Shown: positions 6,833-10,848 of the stretch, piece after piece
How positions within the stretch are numbered: position 1 is the stretch's first letter
Layout: every line of letters starts with the position of its first letter
Assembly (NCBI GenBank): GCA_036557785.1
Contig: DATBGZ010000018.1
Location: 1-10,848, forward strand
Direction of reading: 5' to 3'
Source of the DNA: DATBGZ01 sp036557785
GTDB taxonomy: Bacteria; Actinomycetota; Actinomycetes; Mycobacteriales; Micromonosporaceae
Length of the DNA: 10,848 nucleotides
Notes under the pieces: generated by a model
Seen by the model: the letters and a program-made list of their open reading frames with translations, nothing else
Told to the model about the DNA's origin: nothing
Databases searched by the model: none
Position numbers and translations under genes: made by a program

Positions 6833-7616
6833 TCGTCACATCACGACGGCCGGGTGATACTGAGCCGGTGAATCTCCCAGCCGAGGATCGTCCCGACGTG
6901 CGGGCCGATCCAGGCCTGTACCCGGAGCTCGCGGCCGCAGGAAGCCTCACCGACGCGCTCGCGCAGGCGGCGACCAGAGCCGGCTCCACGGTCGAGTTCC
7001 ACCACCCAACAAATCGGGAACGGTTGATTTGCGCATCCGTACGGAACCCGCGCGGTGTGCTGAGCGTGAATATCGGGGCCATCGAGCGATGGTTCATCGT
7101 CTCCATCTGGTCTCGTGGCGTCCAGCTGACGATGGGCAAGACCAAGGCGCTCGACGCCGTCGTCGCCGCGGCCTGGGCCTGGACGTCTGGTGCCAGCCTC
7201 GGGGATCTTCACGCCCTGTGCCCGTTTCTGGAGATCACCGATCTGGCACTGGCCCACGAACAGGCCCCGCGGCGGCGGTGGCCGAGCAGTGGCAGCAGCT
7301 CCGCACCCGGTGGTCGGCTGACCCGCGCTTCCGTCGCACAGCGGATGTCATCGAGGCGGCGTACGCGGAACCGATGCTTCGTCAGCTGTTCCCCTATAGC
7401 AGTCACGCATCCCTATGCTTCAGCGCCTGTACCGGGTTGCCCTACAGCGAAGGCATTCCGCGCATCGACCTGGACGGGCACGGCTACGTGATCCGTGCCT
7501 GGCTCTTCGGCGATGTCCTCGGCGAAGCCGAGACGCCCCAAGGCGCCCTCGCCATCGTGCTCGCCCACCTACCGCCAGATCTTGGCCCAGCCGTCGAAGG
7601 CACAGCGGAGGGCTGA
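6829..7616 (+). pseudogene. DUF6193-family protein interrupted by one frameshift
   Basis: The first part reads DPGLYPELAAAGSLTDALAQ, then LSVNIGAIERWFIVSIWSRG, and ends near ITDLALAHEQ. At a CCCC run (7265-7268) the frame breaks. The second frame continues as PAAAVAEQWQQLRTRW, then LFPYSSHASLCFSACTGLPY, GYVIRAWLFGDVLGEA and LPPDLGPAVEGTAEG, and stops at 7614-7616. Together this is the full DUF6193 layout at about 262 residues, and adding one base at the C run restores it. DUF6193 proteins are sometimes labelled natural-product biosynthesis proteins, but no reaction is established. GTG 6829 overlaps the previous stop; GTG 6868 is an alternative start. Untreated, the first frame yields a 220-residue protein with an arginine/serine-rich tail. 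Confidence 0.7.
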
Positions 7617-7676
7617 CAAGGCACAGGACTACGGTGTGCGCGCCCATCGAGAGGCACCGGCTCCACTTCACGCCCG

Positions 7677-8256
7677 TCACCTGCGGACGACGAACCTGAA
7701 CCCGGTGCGCTGCCCGACCGACGTCCCAGTCAGGCCAGTCAGGCCAATCGTGTCGACGAAATCCGCCAGGCGAGACTGAGCATCCTGCACCGAGTTGACC
7801 TCGCTGAGCGCGACGACAATCCCGTTCGAACCGAAGCCATGCCTCGGCGTGAATCTCTTCGCGGCCAAGCCTGTCGATGTCACCGGATACGGCGGCCTGT
7901 ACATGACCAGCGCCGCCTTCGCGCTGATCGGTGATCTCAAGGTCGATGCAGTCGTACCGGTGGTGAGAGAAGAAGTAGACGCTGGCCTCGCCACAATCGC
8001 CGAACGTGGCGCAGCGCGCAGTGTGCCCGCGCATGCCACGCCAGCTCGACACCTGCAGCGCAATCCACTCGACGGTCAGGGCGACCGAGGTCTGGCCATA
8101 GGCCCGGGCAACATCCTCGTACGGGAGGATGAAGCGCCACGTGAGCTGGGGCGCGATACCGATCCTCGGGTTGTCGAACAGCAGGCCGCTCCACGTGCCG
8201 CCGTCTGTTGCCACGAGTTCCTCGACGTCCAAGCCGTTCCTGCTATCGAAGATCAT
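7677..8256 (-). pseudogene. Hypothetical protein with one frameshift, coupled to DUF1877 gene
   Basis: From ATG 8256 the frame reads MIFDSRNGLDVEELVATDGG, then ALTVEWIALQVSSWRGM, FGDCGEASVYFFSHHRYDC and SGDIDRLGREEIHAEAWLRF. At 7824 one extra C shifts the frame; skipping it gives GIVVALSEVNSVQDAQSRLA and the ending TGFRFVVRR at 7677. The repaired protein has 192 residues. The family is an actinobacterial beta-rich one of unknown role. GAGG six bases before the ATG overlaps the stop codon of the upstream DUF1877 gene, so translation is probably coupled. A nine-base tandem repeat at 7728-7745 encodes LTGLTG. Without repair the first frame runs on to 7420 as arginine-rich sequence. Confidence 0.6.
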
Positions 8257-8264
8257 CGCCGGCC

Positions 8265-8753
8265 TCAGGTGGCGGTGAAAATGACCGCACACTCCGCTGC
8301 GGCGGCCCGGCCGTAGAAGGCACACACGTCAACGAAGTTCTCCCACGTGTACTGGAAGTCGACGTCGTCGCGTGGCTGCTGGTAGTCCTCGCCGATTCGG
8401 TCGTACCGTCGGCGCAGTTCGGGCTCGTCGATCCCGACCAGGGCCGCGGCGACATCGCGGACCTCGGCGGCGCTGACGTAGCAAACGTAGTAGTCGTCGT
8501 GCAGGTGCCGCCCACCGAGAATGGCGTACGACAACGGATAGACGCCACCGTCAGGATCGAGGGAGCCGTCGCTGAGGCAGCGGTGGATCGCGTCCCACGC
8601 CTTGTCCGTCCCGACCCGCAGGTCGTCGGTATAGGAGTCGGTCTCCTCGATCTCCTCCACGATCTCGCCCACCGCGTCCTGGTCGCCAGCGTCGGCTGCG
8701 GCCAGCAGCCGACGCTGCTGATCCGGGGTGAGCACGAAGTGGTATCCCAGCAC
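8265..8753 (-). CDS. DUF1877 (YfbM-like) family protein
   Basis: An intact 162-residue acidic protein starting (GTG) MLGYHFVLTPDQQRRLLAAA. The defining order is visible: an N-terminal LTP.Q helix near residue 10, an acidic helix (VGEIVEEIEETDSY), VGTDKAWDAIHRCLSDGSLD near residues 47-66, YPLSYAILGGRHL, then YYVCYVSAAEVRDVAAALVG. A C-terminal helix with FVDVCAFYGRAAAAECAVIF follows. Length and layout match DUF1877, whose E. coli member is YfbM. No activity is established; members often occur in immunity-type gene arrays. GTG 8753 gives the usual family N-terminus, though no clear ribosome site precedes it. It forms a two-gene unit with the gene that starts nine bases downstream. Confidence 0.88.
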   Translation of the reverse strand: MLGYHFVLTPDQQRRLLAAADAGDQDAVGEIVEEIEETDSYTDDLRVGTDKAWDAIHRCLSDGSLDPDGGVYPLSYAILGGRHLHDDYYVCYVSAAEVRDVAAALVGIDEPELRRRYDRIGEDYQQPRDDVDFQYTWENFVDVCAFYGRAAAAECAVIFTAT

Positions 8754-8797
8754 GGGCAGAGTCTACGGCCCGCGCCGAGAGCGAACCGGCGTCCGCA

Positions 8798-8959
8798 TCA
8801 GACGTACAAGTCGCCATCGCGAGTAAACACCTGCCGCCAGCTGCCCTGCACCCGCTGCCCATCGACGTCGCGATACGTCCTCTTCAACCCGCTCACCTGG
8901 CAGACCCTAGCCGAAGCACGTATGCCCGTCGCCAGCCGCGTAAACCGCCTCGTGCCGCG
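8798..8959 (-). pseudogene. C-terminal fragment of an unidentified protein
   Basis: The minus-strand frame ending with TGA at 8798-8800 closes with KRTYRDVDGQRVQGSWRQVF and TRDGDLYV. This reads like the end of a small beta-rich protein. Upstream of about 8960 the same frame becomes threonine/arginine/serine-rich and lies antisense to the 9045 gene, so only the tail is left. It sits 44 bases upstream of the DUF1877 gene on the same strand. The opposite strand over 8870-8969 also gives a coding-like peptide (RYVLFNPLTWQTLAEARMPV), so which strand was once coding is not certain. The family is not recognised. Confidence 0.33.
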
Positions 8960-9044
8960 GCAACGATGAACGGGCACCTCAGGGTTGGTTTCTGGTCTCG
9001 CGCCGGCGCTGACGCTTCGGCGTCGACGCGCGATGATCGGTGGC

Positions 9045-9287
9045 ATGGTCCACATCTCGCAGGCGGAGAACACCGTGGTGCCCGCCATTCTCGCGCTGGA
9101 GGCGATGGGCATGAGGATCGAAGTCCACGCGGGCCGGGTCGTCGCGTCGTCAGACCTTGGTCGATTCACGGCAGACGACCCGGTGTGCGTGTTGGGGTTG
9201 GTCGCGCTCGTCAGGTCGCGAGGCGAGAACTGGCAAGCCTCGGAGGAGGAGATCACCTCAACGCTGCGGCGGTTCGCCCAGCTGTAG
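9045..9287 (+). CDS. Small hypothetical protein
   Basis: An intact 80-residue protein starting MVHISQAENTVVPAILALEA. It continues GMRIEVHAGRVVASSDLGRF, then TADDPVCVLGLVALVRSRGE, and ends EEEITSTLRRFAQL. The pattern (E.TV.PAI..L...G, a two-strand hairpin, ADDP..LLGLVAL...RGE.W.A..EEI) recurs in small actinobacterial proteins of unknown function that are usually single genes. ATG 9033 would add four residues; no good ribosome site is seen for either. It is the only plus-strand gene between two minus-strand remnants and faces the gene ending at 9345 across a 57-base gap. No membrane or export signal is present. Confidence 0.7.
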   Translation: MVHISQAENTVVPAILALEAMGMRIEVHAGRVVASSDLGRFTADDPVCVLGLVALVRSRGENWQASEEEITSTLRRFAQL

Positions 9288-9344
9288 CCCGAGTCGTTCT
9301 GGAACACGGTTGCGACCGTCCAGCAGCCGACCGGCAGGAACCCG

Positions 9345-9777
9345 TCAGGTGCTGTACGTGCCATCCCACGGCTCGTCGAAGCCGAGCCGGTCCGGGTAGA
9401 GTTCCACCCAGTCGACGTGGCCGCCGTCGCCGGCCCGGTCGCCGGACTCATCGACCAAGCCGAACAGCACGCCCTGCTGCTCGAGCTGGAGCAGCCGCAC
9501 AGCAATGTCGCCGTAGGACTTTCCCGGCAGCGGTGCGACGAGCCCGTCGAGTGCGCTCCCCAGCGTCCGGCGATGATCGACCCGCGCGATGGTCGACCGT
9601 TGGTGCCGGCCGTCGTGGTCGAAGAGGTGGACGTACGCGTGGTGGTCCCCACGCCGCCGCGTAGAACAGACCACCGTCGTAGTGGCCGATCCGGTCGGTG
9701 CGGTAGCCCGGCTCATACGCGATCGGGACACGGTCAGGGACGGCCGCCCGGCCACCGTATCGGAAGACGCGCTGAAT
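9345..9777 (-). pseudogene. Frameshifted hypothetical protein ending in WDGTYST
   Basis: The 5' part reads VFRYGGRAAVPDRVPIAYEP, then GYRTDRIGHYDGGLFYAAAW. At a GGGG run (9647-9650, complement strand) the frame shifts by one base and continues DHHAYVHLFDHDGRH, then PGKSYGDIAVRLLQLEQQGV, LFGLVDESGD and VELYPDRLGFDEPWDGTYST. This is a well-spread actinobacterial family with the signature GDIAVR..., FGLV and LGF..PWDG.Y.T. Removing one G gives 143 residues without interruption. No ATG, GTG or TTG opens the restored frame: an in-frame TGA lies at 9796-9798, and the codon where relatives usually start is ATT (9777). Either the start is ATT or the 5' end is damaged too. The function is unknown. Confidence 0.6.
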
Positions 9778-9889
9778 CCGCTCGGCTACGGCTGCTCAGG
9801 CCGGCTGATGGTGTTGTCGCAGGTGGCCTCGACGGCGGCGACGAGGTGCGCCAGCAATGGACCCGGAACCGCGGTGCCAAGATGATCGC

Positions 9890-10156
9890 ATGGCATTCGA
9901 GACGGGTCGAGCAACCGACGCGGATCCGAGCACCGTCAACACCCGACAGGACTTCGCCGAGTTCCTCGGTGCCGTGCTTGCCGACTTCCGGTCAAGCGGA
10001 CCCGCGGAGTGGGAGAACGGCACGCTGGAGCGGTTCCTCGACGGGTTCGGTGCGTTCGCGGAGGCCCGGGTCGTGGACCAGCCCGTGCCGGAGCAGGAGC
10101 TCGCCTCCTGGCGGCTCTTCGCTGAGATAGTTCGAGCCGCAACTGGGTACGAGTAG
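9890..10156 (+). CDS. DUF7660-like small protein
   Basis: An intact 88-residue acidic protein starting MAFETGRATDADPSTVNTRQ. The family core reads RQDFAEFLGAVLADFRSSG, then EWENGTLERFLDGFGAFAEA, and ends ELASWRLFAEIVRAATGYE. The order (an EDL..F...L helix, WEN..L..FL, then SW..FA..L.AA..YE) is that of the family recalled as DUF7660. ATG 9857 would add eleven residues, but the ATG at 9890 fits the usual short N-terminus better. No strong ribosome site is seen for either. The function is unknown; such genes are commonly scattered among immunity-type genes. It converges with the minus-strand remnant ending at 10208; the 51 bases between show no clear terminator. Confidence 0.78.
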   Translation: MAFETGRATDADPSTVNTRQDFAEFLGAVLADFRSSGPAEWENGTLERFLDGFGAFAEARVVDQPVPEQELASWRLFAEIVRAATGYE

Positions 10157-10207
10157 CCGACAGGCGACCCCGTCGACCTTGGGCCGCGGCTTCTTGATTC
10201 GTCGGCG

Positions 10208-10618
10208 TCAGTGCTCTCTGCCACGGTCGGCAGGCGCGGAGTCGGTTCGTGGCGGTAGCCACTCCTGGTCGAGGTCGAGGTCGATGCGATAGCCGTCTGC
10301 GTGGTCGCCCGGGTCGACTGTCTCCATGGGACCGGTTGGGATCCCGTCGACGTATTCCCGGCGGTGGGTGGCGCCGTCGTTCCAGACGTGGACCTCGACC
10401 CACAGACTGGGCGCTGCGGCGACGCCGAGCCCGAACTACCTCGGGTCCCCGAGACTCCGGGGTGTTGCGACGCCGTCGAGCTCGGCGGGATCCTCGAGCG
10501 TCGTTGTCACATCGACGACCAGCCGCCACGCTGGTCCTATGTGGACGGAGGTTCCCCGGCTGACGGGCGATGTTGCATCCGTTGTCGTTGCGGCTACCGC
10601 CTCAATGATTCGTTGAAT
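10208..10618 (-). pseudogene. Hypothetical protein with internal TAG and damaged start
   Basis: One minus-strand frame is coherent over about 137 codons. It reads VHIGPAWRLVVDVTTTLEDP, then AELDGVATPRSLGDPR, meets TAG at 10436-10438, and resumes FGLGVAAAPSLWVEVHVWND. It goes on through REYVDGIPTGPMETVDPGDH and GYRIDLDLDQEWLPPRTDSA to a stop at 10208. The residues after the TAG are clearly coding. The TAG most likely replaces a tyrosine or similar codon (a TAC or TAT change fits GDPR-Y-FGLGV). No ATG, GTG or TTG opens the frame upstream of GTG 10510; an ATT stands at 10618, right beside the integrase gene on the other strand. The function of the family is not known. Confidence 0.55.
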
Positions 10619-10631
10619 GCATCGTCGTGGC

Positions 10632-10636
10632 GGAGG
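10632..10636 (+). promoter_or_regulatory. Ribosome binding site of the integrase gene
   Basis: GGAGG lies five bases before GTG 10642. In-frame GTG codons at 10627 and 10636 lie ahead of or within the site and are therefore less likely starts. Confidence 0.5.
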
Positions 10637-10641
10637 TGGCG

Positions 10642-10848
10642 GTGAGCGCAGGTCTGCGGGTCGTGGGGTCGGCGGCGCTAGTGCTGGTCGAGGGCGTCAC
10701 GCCGATTCGGCCGGAGCCCGCCCTTTTCGAGGCGATGCTGGACGGTTGGCGGCACCAGCAGGCGGCCCGACGGCTGTCCGCCGGAGTGGTCGACGGCCGG
10801 GAGCGGCTGGTGCGTCGGTTCCGGGAGTTCACGGGCGTGTGGCCGTGG
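10642..10848 (+). CDS. Tyrosine-type site-specific recombinase (integrase), N-terminal part
   Basis: The frame is open from GTG 10642 to the window edge (69 codons). It reads LVEGVTPIRPEPALFEAMLD, then GWRHQQAARRLSAGVVDGRE and RLVRRFREFTGVWPW. This is the start of the N-terminal core-binding (SAM-like) domain of tyrosine recombinases: a helix with F..ML.GW..QQ.AR.L, a T/V.DGR turn, and a helix ending RRF..FTG.WPW. The catalytic domain with its R-H-R-Y residues would lie beyond the window. The actinobacterial type with this N-terminus often sits on small mobile or rearranging segments. No attachment site, tRNA gene or excisionase is visible here. Truncation beyond the edge cannot be excluded. 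Confidence 0.75.
   Translation, partial: MSAGLRVVGSAALVLVEGVTPIRPEPALFEAMLDGWRHQQAARRLSAGVVDGRERLVRRFREFTGVWPW

Noticed and set aside
7728..7745. Tandem repeat AGTCAGGCC twice
   Set aside because: It is just two units inside a coding region (LTGLTG) and does not suggest a repeat array or an attachment site.
7861..7940. Frameshift placed near 7923 in the 7677-8256 gene
   Set aside because: A second frame looks plausible there (AALVMYRPPYPV), but the first frame continues sensibly to WLRFE, and the junction at 7824 (FE then GIVVALSEV) gives the better protein.
1..10848. tRNA genes, CRISPR array, complete insertion sequence, riboswitch
   Set aside because: No cloverleaf, repeat-spacer pattern, transposase or conserved riboswitch core was seen on either strand by reading; a covariance-model search was not possible.

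Overview
This is high-GC DNA with GTG starts, dense overlapping genes and G/C-ending codons. That fits an actinomycete, most likely of the Micromonosporaceae/Streptomyces type; the genus is inference. No rRNA, tRNA, CRISPR array or complete insertion sequence is visible.

Left third (1-3800), plus strand. The tail of a gene at the edge is followed by an intact lipoprotein with HAF-type repeats (165-1235). Next is a 540-base stretch of gene debris, including a scrap of an EAL domain at 1306-1371. An intact membrane acyltransferase-3 protein (1850-3427) follows. Its last codons run, out of frame, into the 3' half of a YdeI/OmpD-associated gene (3313-3567). A short isochorismatase-like 5' stump with a good ribosome site lies at 3802-3906.

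Middle and right (3989-10618). This is a string of small genes on both strands. None has a recognisable enzyme fold, and nearly all belong to actinobacterial families of unknown function that often sit as orphans or as immunity-like genes near polymorphic toxins. They are: a HEAT-like family with one frameshift (3989-4427); a minus-strand trio of unknown, WapI-like and DUF1871-like genes (4644-5803); a plus-strand trio resembling DUF7677, DUF6386 and DUF6193 (5934-7616); a minus-strand pair of DUF1877 and an unknown gene (7677-8753); a C-terminal scrap (8798-8959); an 80-residue plus-strand gene (9045-9287); a frameshifted minus-strand gene ending in WDGTYST (9345-9777); a DUF7660-like gene (9890-10156); and a minus-strand gene with an internal TAG (10208-10618). 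No toxin is seen.

Right edge. The first 69 codons of a tyrosine-type site-specific recombinase begin at 10642, after a clear ribosome site.

Two themes dominate. First, the small-gene array beside an integrase looks like an accessory island of orphan immunity-type genes. Second, at least five of these genes are each broken by a single-base shift and another by one stop codon, although the rest of each protein is still readable. That means either very recent decay or indel errors in the assembly, and the sequence alone cannot decide which. Family names come from memory of family patterns, not from a search.
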